Shown here piece after piece: positions 10,479 to 19,511 of a DNA stretch of 64,000 bases. Made by a program: the position numbers and the translations under genes. Under the pieces are notes generated by a model, which was not told the origin of the DNA, searched no databases, and saw only the letters and a program-made list of their open reading frames with translations. How positions within the stretch are numbered: the first letter of the stretch is position 1; the number at the start of each line of letters is the position of its first letter. This DNA is from Azolla caroliniana (lineage: Eukaryota; Polypodiophyta): assembly GCA_043228905.1 (NCBI GenBank), contig JBHGNT010000012.1, positions 19,778,001-19,842,000 on the forward strand. The letters are read 5' to 3'.

Positions 10479-10891
10479 GTCAAAACTGAGGCAAGAAAGT
10501 AGTAGAAAGAGCAAGAGAAAGAATGATGGATGAAAAGGATAGACAAGATAGTAGTGGATAGAGTGAGCAAGAGAGAATTAGAGAGTAACTATGAAAGGAG
10601 ATATGTATTACGATAAAGAGATACAACTTAGAGAGAGTTTAGCTAGCGGACTCGAGACTAGTGTTGAACCAGAATGAATTGGCAGGGGTGGGGGGGCTTA
10701 ATTATATTGTGGGTTGTGGCGCATTCTAGGTTTTCTAGAATGTTCTAGGTTCTAGGAAGTTCTAAAATGTTCTAGGGCTCTGCTAATTAGGATATTGTGT
10801 TATATTTAAATCCTTAATGGATTAGATACCTTAATGGTAAAGTCCTTGGCATATGAACACATAGGTCACAGGTTCAAGCTTTGCCATCACA
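10479..10891 (-). repeat. 3' LTR of gypsy D
   Basis: On the minus strand it runs from TGTGATGGCAAAGC to TTGACA, 413 bp. It shares with the B and F LTRs the repeated TTCTAGAATGTTCTAG motifs, the segment GGTTCAACAC near the predicted transcript start (10673-10664), and an antisense tRNA-like segment with B-box GGTTCAAGCT (10828-10886 +). A TATA-like TATAATTA lies about 34 nt before TCTGGTTCAA. Confidence 0.75.
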
Positions 10892-10950
10892 TTATCCCCC
10901 TCCTAAAATGATGAATAATAGGAGTTGTCATGGTGCAAACAAGACTAGAC

Positions 10951-11104
10951 TTATTTGGGTATTGACAATGAATGAAATTCTTTGATAAGATCTGAAGGGA
11001 AAGGAACAATGAAACACTAAGTGAGATTTATTTGGGTATTGACAATGAATGAAATTCTTTGATAAGATTTGAAGGGAAAGGAACAATGAAACACTAAGTG
11101 AAGT
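10951..11104. repeat. Direct tandem duplication, 77-bp unit, two copies
   Basis: TTATTTGGGTATTGACAATG starts both units, at 10951 and 11028. The copies differ at only a few bases, so this is a recent local duplication within the gypsy D internal relic. Confidence 0.85.
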
Positions 11105-11409
11105 CGCATATGAGAATGGAGATAAAGACGTAAAGTCACCTCATTAATCTTTGATGAGATCATAAATGCCCCATATAATTGATAATCGAGTTTATCATAA
11201 GGTCATGTCTTTCTCATGTGTCGACACAATAACCATACACGATTGTCAATTCGAAGTGTATGTTGAAGATGATGATGATTTGCAATCCTTTTGTGAGATG
11301 CTACCGCTTGTTGTAAATGATTGGACACCTCTGCTTGAATATGTCACAATTGAGATAACTGACCTTCTGCACTTTGGATTTGTAGAAACTCTAAGAAGCT
11401 CCAAGAAAG

Positions 11410-12475
11410 ACAATCGAGGATGATCATAACCACTAATATGAAGATTGACGTGACCTTAGTAGAGGAATGCACTGAATTATTTTATGCAAACTTAGTGAAA
11501 TGTAAAATACTAGTCAAATCATCTTGTTGGCAGCTAATGAAACGACAAAGATATTGTTGCAATGTTTGATTAGTGCATTCGGTTTGACCATCAATTTGTG
11601 GATGATGACTAGAAGACAGTTTGCAAGAGATCTTGACTAACGTCAATAAATGCCTTCAGAATTGAGACCCATGACCACTAATAATGTTGTCTAGAAGACC
11701 ATGAAGTTGAAAAACTTCTCTTATAACAAGATTACATGTTTCTTCGCTACTGATGCTCTTAAGATATGGTATAAAGTGTGCCATCGTCATAAATTCATAG
11801 ACTATTGTTAAAATAGTGTGGTGTCCCTTGGATGCAAGTGCATGCCTTCATGTTGGGTGTGCATGTGTTCCTTTGTGCCCCTTTTAGCATACCCGTGTTT
11901 AGCATGCATGTCTTCATGCTATGGTGTACAGGTGTTCCATTGAGCCACCCTTTTAGCATACCCTTGTTAGGACGCATGTAGCTAAGTAAAGACAACTCAA
12001 ATGGGTACCTTTGTACGACTATAAATTGAATAGGAAGTAAGAAGCTAAGCAAGCTGGTTTGGATTCCATTTATGTGCATTTCACAATAGCATCAAAACTT
12101 TTAGAAAGTGGCAAATATATAGTAATAAAATCTAAGGAAATAGATTGCCAAGTTCGTTTAGGAATTGGTAAAGTATGCAATAATCCATCAAGGTGATAGC
12201 GAGGTATCTTTGTGTGACATCAAGTGTCACATGTGCGAACATAATCTCACACAATATTATGGATCCAAGGCCACTAAAATGATTGATTAACTAATTCTAA
12301 TGTTTTATGGATCTAGCAATGTCCAACCATGTAAGTATCATGATAAAGCTCTAAAACTTTGAGATGTGTAGACCCGTCTGGGACATATAAAAGTCCATTG
12401 TAGTATAATATTCCACCATGTCACTCGAACTTCTTATAATCTATATGAAGTTCTGCCAAGAGTTGTGCTCTAGCA
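11410..12475 (-). pseudogene. Gypsy D integrase remnant
   Basis: Reading down the minus strand from 12475, the H2C2 zinc-binding part is seen (GLLYVPDGSTHLKVLELYHD, then RTCDT.CHTKIPR), followed by WQSISLDFIT, which opens the integrase core. After the insertion at 11817-12084 the core resumes with MAHFIPYLKS, HGLLDNIIS and QIDGQTECTNQTLQQYL. The same order is intact in copy F. In-frame stops and small shifts are spread through it. Confidence 0.8.
11817..12084. mobile_element. 268-bp TRIM-like or solo-LTR insertion in gypsy D
   Basis: AATAG is present on both sides (11812-11816 and 12085-12089). Removing the insert and one copy rejoins the gypsy D integrase between FDAI and LTIV. The ends are TGTGGTG and TTTCAC(A), LTR-like TG and CA ends if the shared A is counted. 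A TATAAAT lies near 12020. There is no coding capacity. Confidence 0.65.
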
Positions 12476-12790
12476 TGTGAAGATTAGTGTGCTAAATCTA
12501 GAATAGACACAACCGGCTCAGCTGGATAGCAACAAAAACATAGAGAATCAATGGAGAACACATAGAGAATACAAAGTACTCAGGAGAGACAATGAGAGAG
12601 CAAAACATAGAAAACTCAATTTCGAAATAACACTCTGTACAGTCAAATGTGCTCCGAGAGCACTTTTTATACAAGTTCATAAAGGATTGACTGAAGTACT
12701 GGCAAGTACTTCAATGCTCATAACTGAGCTATTGACAATAACTCCTAGGAATATAACTTCCTAGTAATCTAGGATTGTAGGCCTCTAACA
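12476..12790 (-). repeat. 3' LTR of copia B
   Basis: On the minus strand it runs from TGTTAGAGGCC (12790) to CTTCACA (12476). The middle is clearly related to the LTR at 47875-48307: GAGCATTGAAGTACTT and ACTTGTATAAAAAGTG occur in both, the latter being the likely TATA region. About 340 bp of charged, non-LTR sequence separates it from the end of RNase H. Confidence 0.75.
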
Positions 12791-13131
12791 ACCTACCGGC
12801 TCCACGTAGATTCGCCTCACCGATCTGGGCCTAGCCAGAATTGGCGCTTCTTGACCTGTCGGCTCCTCCATGTCGGCGTTGACTTCAGCTTCCCTCTGGT
12901 CCGCTCGACCTTCATGTGATTCGGCTCATTTGAATCAAATTACTCAACCGAATCGACTGTCTCCGATTCGTCCTCCTTCAGGCCCTTAACCACGTCCAAC
13001 CATGTCTTGGTCCTAGCCTTATTCCTTCGGTCAGTTGTGTCCTTGTTGACTGAGCTGCCTTTGCCACTTGCATCGGCTCTTCCGGATGTGTCGACTTCTT
13101 TAGTCGATTCGTCATCTTCTTCGGCTTCCTC

Positions 13132-14186
13132 CTATTGCTCTCCTCCACATGTTCTCCCCTTCAAGTGCAACACGTCGAGATATTGTAACCCAAGCATTTC
13201 CAAAAAATGTTGCAACTTGTCCAATCCAAGCACCTTCGTGAAGATGTCCGCAATCTGCCGATCGGTTCGAACATATCTAAGTTCGACTTCACTGCTCAGG
13301 ACCCGCTCACGGATAAAGTGATAATGCACTTCTATGTGCTTTGTGCGAGCATGGAAAACAGGGTTCTTGGCCAATGGCATACTACTGATATTGTCGTAGT
13401 AGATCGAAATCGGAGTGGGAACTTTGATCCGTAAGTCTTGCAACAGCCACCGGAGCCATATAACCTCAAATTTGCGACGATGGCACCACGATACTTAGCT
13501 TCGATGCTTGACAAGGTCACTATCGGTTGCTTCTTGCTACTCCAAGCTAGAACCATGCTCCCAAGAGAAAACATGAAACTTGATGTCGACTGTCAATCTG
13601 TCGCATCTTTGGCCCAATTAGCATCAGTATAGCCGACTAGCTTTTTGGCTATATCGTGTCGGTAAAGAAGTCCTTGATCCTTCGTGCCACTAACATATCG
13701 CAATATCTAATGCATGCACTGAAGATGTTCGATAGTTGGTCTTTATATGAACCGACTAATCACACCGACCGGATAGCTAAGGTCGGGTCGGGTGATGGTT
13801 AGATATATGAGGCTTCCGACGATTTGTCGGAACCATTTCTCATCGCAGGCCGCTCTCGAGTCAGGACGTAGCTTTAGGTTTTTGTTGACAAGAGTGGAGG
13901 TGGATCGACAATCCGTCATGCCGAATTTGTACAACATATTCAACACATAATGTCAATGGGATAACAATATGTTGTCGGGGGTGTGGATCACTTCAATCCC
14001 GAGGAAGTAGTGAAGGTCCCCCAGGTCCATCTCGAATGCGTCCAACAACTTGGACTTTACTCGACCGATTTCAGCAAGGTTAGGTTTGGTGGCGACCAAG
14101 TCGTCTACATACAACAGAATGCACACCGGACCTTTCAAACCTTTCTGAATGAACAAAGAAGAGTTAGATTTGGAGGCCGCAAACCC
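13132..14186 (-). pseudogene. Copia B RNase H and 3' half of reverse transcriptase
   Basis: From 14186 downward the reverse transcriptase continues with SNSSLFIQKG and the active site LLYVDDLV, followed by DAFEMDLGDLHYFLGIEVI and ITRPDLSYPVGVISRF. RNase H follows with VTLSSIEAKYRGA and ARTKHIEVHYHFIRERV. The two RNase H pieces are in different frames, and a stop breaks the first. The reverse transcriptase start lies beyond gypsy F at 19975-20440, and KMGF on that side joins AASKSNSSLF on this side. Confidence 0.85.
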
Positions 14187-14657
14187 TGTCATGATAACAG
14201 TCACATCATGCATCGAAAGGATCATGACACTCACATTATGACTCGAAAGGATTTGAACCCACGACCTTGTTGTACACATGTCAAATCCTTAACCATTGTA
14301 TTAATATTCTTATATGTATAGTCTCTAGAATATGAAATCTAATATCATAGGAATATTCTATATTACTCTACATTCTAGAATGACCTAGAATATTCTAGAG
14401 TGTTCTATACCACTAGAACCTTCTAGAATACTCTAGAGATCTTCTAGATTACTCTACATTCTAGGATAACCTAGAATATTCTAGAGAGTTCTCTATTACT
14501 TATAAATAGGGATCTACCACCCATCCCAAACCTAAATTGGTTCAACGCCATTTTGTAGCCTACTCTTTGTAATCCATTTTACGCTTCAATATAATAATTC
14601 TCTTTCAATTATCTCTCTATCTCTTTTTCTCTCTCTTTCTCTCTCTCAGTCTTGACA
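14187..14657 (+). repeat. 5' LTR of gypsy F
   Basis: It runs from TGTCATGATA to TTGACA and contains repeated TTCTAGAATATTCTAG-type motifs at 14340-14490, which are palindromic and could be regulatory. An antisense tRNA-like segment lies at 14297-14242 (A-box-like TGGTTAAGG, B-box GGTTCAAATCC). The 3' end is rich in CT repeats. Confidence 0.97.
14501..14545 (+). promoter_or_regulatory. Gypsy F promoter: TATA box and predicted transcript 5' end
   Basis: TATAAATA starts at 14501. AAATTGGTTCAA starts 33 nt later at 14534, at the usual distance for a plant transcription start. This 12-mer is complementary to the site at 14660-14671 just after the LTR. Copy B keeps the same 33-nt distance. Confidence 0.75.
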
Positions 14658-14659
14658 GT

Positions 14660-14671
14660 TTGAACCAATTT
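14660..14671 (+). other. Self-primer binding site of gypsy F
   Basis: TTGAACCAATTT lies 2 nt after the LTR end, where a primer binding site belongs. It lacks the TGG start expected of a tRNA 3'-end complement. It pairs over 12 of 12 bases with the predicted transcript 5' end at 14534-14545. Yeast Tf1 primes reverse transcription with an 11-nt equivalent. Confidence 0.75.
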
Positions 14672-14745
14672 TCTTCCTTTCATCTCTTCGTCTTCCACAA
14701 ACCCTAACAAGTTCTCTTCTTCCTTCTCCTCTCCCCTCATAAGCT

Positions 14746-15870
14746 ATGGAGTCCGTGAGCAAACAAGAATACATGCGTGTTCTTTCTGAGCTCGACATGC
14801 TCACGAATAAATTTGTGGCATTAGAGCATGAGAATCAAAGGCTACTTGGAGATCTACAACACGTGAGCGCCGAAAAAGCTCAACAATATGAAGAGTTATC
14901 ACAGCGGGTTCATCAACTTGAGGCGACTATATTGTCATTACGAGAGCAAGCGTCGGGGGCTCAGAACTCCCCTAGAGAGCCAAAGATCAGCCTCCCAGCC
15001 AAGTTTGATGGTACGAGGTCTTTATTTCGAGGCTTTTTGAATCAAGTTCGTTTAGTTATTCAGCTACATCCCAATCGGTATCCAACTGATGCTGCTCGTG
15101 TGGGATTAGTGGGAACTTTGCTATGCGGTACGGCGTTAGCATGGTTCGCACCACTTCTCGAGAAGAAATCACCATTGCTGGAGGATTTCGAGGCCTTTGT
15201 TAAAGAGTTTCAAGCTAGTTTCGGAGACACCGACAGCACTAGGACAGCGATAAACAAGATTCGAAGGCTCCGACAAGGAGATCGTCCCGCGTCATCTTAT
15301 GCAGCCGATTTCCGTCTCTTGGCATGCGATATCCCTTGGGATGAGGCAGCTTTAATGGATCAATTCCGTCAAGGTTTGAGAAATGATGTCAAAGATCTTC
15401 TTCTTACTTTCCCTGAAGATCCGAAGTCACTTACAGAAGCCATTAGTCGAGCTGTGCGATGTGATAATCGCCTATTTGAGCGACGTTCTGAGCGCCAACA
15501 AATGTTACGCCGCCAACCTGAACAGACTTACGCTTCCGTAGTCGCAACGCCTCCACAAGTTTCTAGACCCATTACAAGGGATGGCCCAACTCCGATGGAA
15601 ATAGAGTCAACACAACGTCGTGGGCCGTTATCAGATGCTGAGAAGCAACGACGTCGAGCGCATCGCCTCTGCCTGTATTGTGGTGGTCCAGGACATATAG
15701 CTGTAAATTGTCCACATAAACCTAGGCGTCAAGTATACCAAGTAAGTGCCCATGAAAACCCTACATCGAGTTCTATTGTTACTTCTAATAACATAAATAA
15801 GCCCCATAGTCCATGTCATGAGAATAGATTCGATGTCTTGAGTCAATTAGAGGATGTGTTAAACGAGTAA
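14746..15870 (+). CDS. Gypsy F gag, 374 aa
   Basis: This is the capsid/nucleocapsid protein. Residues about 1-80 are rich in heptad Leu/Glu (coiled-coil-like). The gag domain follows (FRGFLNQVRLVIQLHP, ALAWFAPLLE, RRLRQGDRPASSYAADFRLL), then a Pro/Arg-rich stretch, and one CCHC knuckle CLYCGGPGHIAVNCPH at about residues 306-321. The ATG at 14746 matches the start of copy B gag. The stop TAA at 15868 comes one codon after GTTAAAC. Upstream is an about 75-nt leader after the primer site. Confidence 0.96.
   Translation: MESVSKQEYMRVLSELDMLTNKFVALEHENQRLLGDLQHVSAEKAQQYEELSQRVHQLEATILSLREQASGAQNSPREPKISLPAKFDGTRSLFRGFLNQVRLVIQLHPNRYPTDAARVGLVGTLLCGTALAWFAPLLEKKSPLLEDFEAFVKEFQASFGDTDSTRTAINKIRRLRQGDRPASSYAADFRLLACDIPWDEAALMDQFRQGLRNDVKDLLLTFPEDPKSLTEAISRAVRCDNRLFERRSERQQMLRRQPEQTYASVVATPPQVSRPITRDGPTPMEIESTQRRGPLSDAEKQRRRAHRLCLYCGGPGHIAVNCPHKPRRQVYQVSAHENPTSSSIVTSNNINKPHSPCHENRFDVLSQLEDVLNE
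15858..15864 (+). promoter_or_regulatory. Candidate -1 frameshift heptamer GTTAAAC (gypsy F)
   Basis: The gag frame reads GTG TTA AAC GAG TAA. A -1 slip on G TTA AAC gives GTT AAA and leads into CGA at 15864, then an open frame into protease. Copy B keeps the heptamer and its position. No obvious stable pseudoknot was modelled by eye downstream. Confidence 0.62.
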
Positions 15871-18800
15871 GTCCGGCCAAAATAGGAGCCATTTGGCTGG
15901 ACCATCCTAGCTATGTAGAGTTAGTTCCTAGTCGTGGTTCCATTTCATCAAATCAAGTGAGTCGAGTTTTTTCAGCACAAGTCGAGCTTACCACATCTAC
16001 ATGTCATCGAGTCCTAGCCTCTGCCCTTCTAGATTCTGGAGCCAACTCTTGTTTCATGGATCGTGAATTTGCCTTGTCACAAAACATCCTCTTGAATAAG
16101 CTTCCCAACCCAGTAGCCGTAGGAGTCATCGATGGACGTCCCATAGCATCAGGAGATATAGTCGAGGAGTCCGAGCCAATTAGGATAGTTCTTGGCAATT
16201 TGGCAAGCATAATCTCTTTCAATATTATTCGTAGTCCGGACCACCCAATAGTTCTAGGTCTCCCCTGGTTTGAACTCCATAACCCGAAGATTGATTGGAT
16301 GAAAAGAACAATTGAGGAGACTCGGGAAAAAAGCACAAATCCCACATCCCTCTCTCCTACATGTGCTAATAGATCCCCGGAGTTATCGCCCATCTCTTTA
16401 CGACAGTTGCGGGAGGAAGGGGGGAACGAGGCCATGTTCGTCTTCGCGATAGTAGCAACTCCATCATCCACTTCACGTGACGCGGATATTAAACTACCAG
16501 AGAAATACAAGGAGTTTTCAGATGTCTTTGATAAGGTGAAGGCCAATACATTGCCGGAGCATCGGCCATACGACTGCCCTATTGACTTACAACCAGGGAA
16601 AGAACCTCCATGGGGCCCAATTTATAATCTCTCCCCTGTAGAGCTAGAGACTTTGCGGGAATATATTGATGAGAATCTGGCAAACGGATTCATTCGGCAT
16701 TCTAGATCCCCTGCTGGTGCACCTATCTTCTTCGTTAAGAAGAAGAATGGGACTCTTCGGTTGGTCGTGGATTATCGAGGGCTAAACAAAGTGACTATCC
16801 GAAATAGATATGCTCTACCATTAATCCCGAATCTTTTGGAACGTCTCAGTGGTGCAAAATATTTCACGAAGTTGGACCTTCGCGGAGCATATAATCTAGT
16901 TCGGATTCGCCCGGGGGATGAATGGAAGACAGCTTTCCGCACTCGCTATGGACATTTTGAGTATACAGTGATGCCATTTGGTCTCACGAATGCACCTGCT
17001 GTTTTCCAACATATGGCGAACGATATTTTTCGAGATTTTCTTGATATCTTCACTATAGTTTACCTAGATGATATTTTAATCTACTCAAAGACCCAAGAGG
17101 AGCATGATGCACATGTTCGTCAAGTACTATGCCGACTCCGAGAATATGGTCTCTACGCAAAATTAGAAAAGTGTAGTTTCGGCCAGAATCAAGTGGAATT
17201 TTTGGGGTATGTTGTATCGTCAAATGGTATTGCTATGGACCCCATGAAGGTACATGCAATTTTAGAGTGGCAAACGCCCCTTTCAGTGCGTGATGTGCAA
17301 TGTTTTCTCGGGTTTGCAAATTTTTATCGAAAATTTATTAAAGATTATTCCAAGGTTGTGCTTCCGCTTACTCAGCTCACACATAAAGATCAACCATTTA
17401 TATGGAGTTCAGATGCATCCGAGGCATTCGAAAGCTTAAAACGAGCATTTACAACGGCACCTATCTTAGCACATGTCGACCCAACAAAACGCTTCATCCT
17501 CGAAGCCGATGCATCCGATTTTGCACTAGGGAGTGTCCTCTCGCAGACTGGAGATGATGGACAACTACACCCTGTCGCCTTTCATTCACGAAAGTTTGAA
17601 GCTGCAGAGATCAACTACGAGATCCATGACAAAGAGCTTCTTGCAATCGTGGATTCGTTTCAACAATGGCGACATTTCCTAGAAGGTTCTTCTCAGCAAA
17701 TCATTGTCTACAATGATCATAAGAACCTGACTTATTTCCAAAATGCTCGAGTCTTGAGTCGGCGACAAGCCCGGTGGGCGCAATTTTTGACTCACTTCGA
17801 CTTTATCATCATATATCGCCCTGGGATGCAGCAAGGCAAAGCAGATGCTCTTTCTCGGCGCTCTTATATGGAACTTCGTCCAGGGGAACCTACTTTTGAG
17901 CATCAAAATCAAATCCTTTTGGGTCCTAATCGATTACGATTAATGGTAGTTAACGCCATAACAGCTCGTGAAAATTCCACTCTTCTTGATTCCATTCGAG
18001 ATCATATGGCCACTGATGATTTCGCCAAGGATGTTTTGGATCATATCGTCCCGGATCGTGCTTCTTGCTCACAGTCGAAAAATCCTCGTAATGACTATTG
18101 TGAGTTCTATTGGCATGATGGTTTTCTATTTCGACAAAATTTATTGTATGTTCCTGATGGTCCCCCACGGCTACAAGTTTTGCAACATTGCCATGACTCA
18201 CCAATGGCTGGTCATTTTGGAGTTCACAAGACTCTAGAATTAATTTCTCGACGCTATTGGTGGCCTCGCCTTCGTCATTTTGTTGAGGAGTATGTTCGGA
18301 GTTGTGATATATGTTGTCGATCAAAGAATCCTCGTCACCGACCCTATGGCTTACTACAACCACTTCCCATTCCGGAAACACCTTGGAAGTCTATATCCTT
18401 GGACTTCATTACTGATCTCCCAGTTTCAAAAGGTTTTGATGCAATTCTCACAGTGGTTGATCGATTTACCAAAATGGCACATTTCTTGCCATGTACAAAG
18501 TCGATTACTAGTCAAGAGACGGTTGATCTCGTTATGCGGGAGGTATTTAAGCATCATGGTCTGCCAGATGATATTATTAGTGATCGTGGTCCACAATTCA
18601 TCTCAAAGTTTTGGAAGCACCTGTTCAAACTTCTCCACATTTCAGTTAAGCTTTCTTCGGGCTATCATCCTGAAACAAATGGCCAAACAGAGCGTACCAA
18701 CCAGACATTGGAACAATATCTTCGTTGTTTCATCAACTATCAACAAGATGATTGGGTTGCATTTTTGCACTTGGCGGAATTCGCTTACAACAACTCAGCC

Positions 18801-19511
18801 CATTCTTCTACAGGATATTCCCCATTTTTCGCAAATACGGGCTGTCATCCTCGATGGACGATGAATGCGCATCCAGAAGTTCCTACCAACCCTGCTGCCG
18901 AGGATCGTCTTAGTCGCCTCCAAGAAATTCAAGCTAACATTCTCCACAATTTGCACGATGCTCAATTTACACACAAGAGGCTTGCCGATCGTCATCGTCT
19001 AGACTCCTCAAAAAAGTTCCGCATTGGGGATCATGTATGGCTTCTCCAACACAACATCAAGACCACTCGACCTTGCAGTAAATTGGATTACCAACGTTTT
19101 GGCCCTTACATGATCACTGGTAAGATAAGCGATGTTGCATTTCGTCTTGACCTCCCTCCGCACATGCATCTTCATCCGGTGTTTCATGTATCCCTTTTGG
19201 AAGCTTATACTACAAGTTCAATTCCGGGCCGTCTTACGACACCCCCACCACCTGTCGAGTTCTTGGACGGGCCTGAATTTGAAGTTGCTGCCGTTCTCAA
19301 TTCTAAAATCGTGCGCAACAAGTTGTATTACTTGGTCGATTGGCTAGGCTATACCCCCAATGATCGAACTTGGGAACCTGCCACAAATCTTTCCAATGCT
19401 GCAGAACTCGTCAATGCATTTCATCGCCAATATCCTTGTAAACCAGGTCCTAATACAAACCTTAATACGACCCGTGAGACGTGTCGTCGAAGAAGGGGGA
19501 TAGTGTCATGA
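15864..19511 (+). CDS. Gypsy F pol: protease, RT, RNase H, integrase, chromodomain
   Basis: The polyprotein is open from the gag overlap in the -1 frame. The first start-like codon in this frame is only a GTG at 15957, so frameshifting is the likelier route. Residues counted from 15957: aspartic protease LLDSGANSCFMD (about 24-35); reverse transcriptase with DLRGAYN, VMPFGLTNAP and active site YLDDILIY (about 368); RNase H with EADASDFALG (about 515); zinc-binding HCHDSPMAGHFGVHK ending CDICC (about 742-785); integrase core SLDFITDLP (about 814), DRGPQF (about 876), HPETNGQTERTNQ (about 905); C-terminal chromodomain YYLVDWLGYTPNDRTWEP (about 1120). The chromodomain places it in the chromoviruses and can steer insertion toward marked chromatin. 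The stop TGA at 19509 lies inside the 3' LTR. Confidence 0.96.
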   Translation, partial: RVSPAKIGAIWLDHPSYVELVPSRGSISSNQVSRVFSAQVELTTSTCHRVLASALLDSGANSCFMDREFALSQNILLNKLPNPVAVGVIDGRPIASGDIVEESEPIRIVLGNLASIISFNIIRSPDHPIVLGLPWFELHNPKIDWMKRTIEETREKSTNPTSLSPTCANRSPELSPISLRQLREEGGNEAMFVFAIVATPSSTSRDADIKLPEKYKEFSDVFDKVKANTLPEHRPYDCPIDLQPGKEPPWGPIYNLSPVELETLREYIDENLANGFIRHSRSPAGAPIFFVKKKNGTLRLVVDYRGLNKVTIRNRYALPLIPNLLERLSGAKYFTKLDLRGAYNLVRIRPGDEWKTAFRTRYGHFEYTVMPFGLTNAPAVFQHMANDIFRDFLDIFTIVYLDDILIYSKTQEEHDAHVRQVLCRLREYGLYAKLEKCSFGQNQVEFLGYVVSSNGIAMDPMKVHAILEWQTPLSVRDVQCFLGFANFYRKFIKDYSKVVLPLTQLTHKDQPFIWSSDASEAFESLKRAFTTAPILAHVDPTKRFILEADASDFALGSVLSQTGDDGQLHPVAFHSRKFEAAEINYEIHDKELLAIVDSFQQWRHFLEGSSQQIIVYNDHKNLTYFQNARVLSRRQARWAQFLTHFDFIIIYRPGMQQGKADALSRRSYMELRPGEPTFEHQNQILLGPNRLRLMVVNAITARENSTLLDSIRDHMATDDFAKDVLDHIVPDRASCSQSKNPRNDYCEFYWHDGFLFRQNLLYVPDGPPRLQVLQHCHDSPMAGHFGVHKTLELISRRYWWPRLRHFVEEYVRSCDICCRSKNPRHRPYGLLQPLPIPETPWKSISLDFITDLPVSKGFDAILTVVDRFTKMAHFLPCTKSITSQETVDLVMREVFKHHGLPDDIISDRGPQFISKFWKHLFKLLHISVKLSSGYHPETNGQTERTNQTLEQYLRCFINYQQDDWVAFLHLAEFAYNNSAHSSTGYSPFFANTGCHPRWTMNAHPEVPTNPAAEDRLSRLQEIQANILHNLHDAQFTHKRLADRHRLDSSKKFRIGDHVWLLQHNIKTTRPCSKLDYQRFGPYMITGKISDVAFRLDLPPHMHLHPVFHVSLLEAYTTSSIPGRLTTPPPPVEFLDGPEFEVAAVLNSKIVRNKLYYLVDWLGYTPNDRTWEPATNLSNAAELVNAFHRQYPCKPGPNTNLNTTRETCRRRRGIVS
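19490..19503 (+). other. Polypurine tract of gypsy F
   Basis: AAGAAGGGGGATAG lies directly before the 3' LTR. It is the plus-strand primer and also encodes the last residues of pol. Copy D has nearly the same tract. Confidence 0.85.

Larger units (their letters stand above)
10479..12475 (-). mobile_element. Gypsy chromovirus copy D, old relic
   Basis: It is a minus-strand element of the same family as copies B and F. Its 3' LTR is at 10891-10479, the purine tract at 10905-10892 (AGGAGGGGGATAA, like that of copy F), and degraded integrase upstream. Several stops and frameshifts show that it is old. It is interrupted by a small 268-bp insertion and cut off at 12475 by the LTR of copia B, so it predates both. 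Confidence 0.8.

Noticed and set aside
14660-14671. A conventional tRNA primer site for gypsy F
   Set aside because: The site does not start TGG, and the same position in copy B has changed together with the LTR 12-mer. An unusual tRNA cannot be fully excluded without a search.
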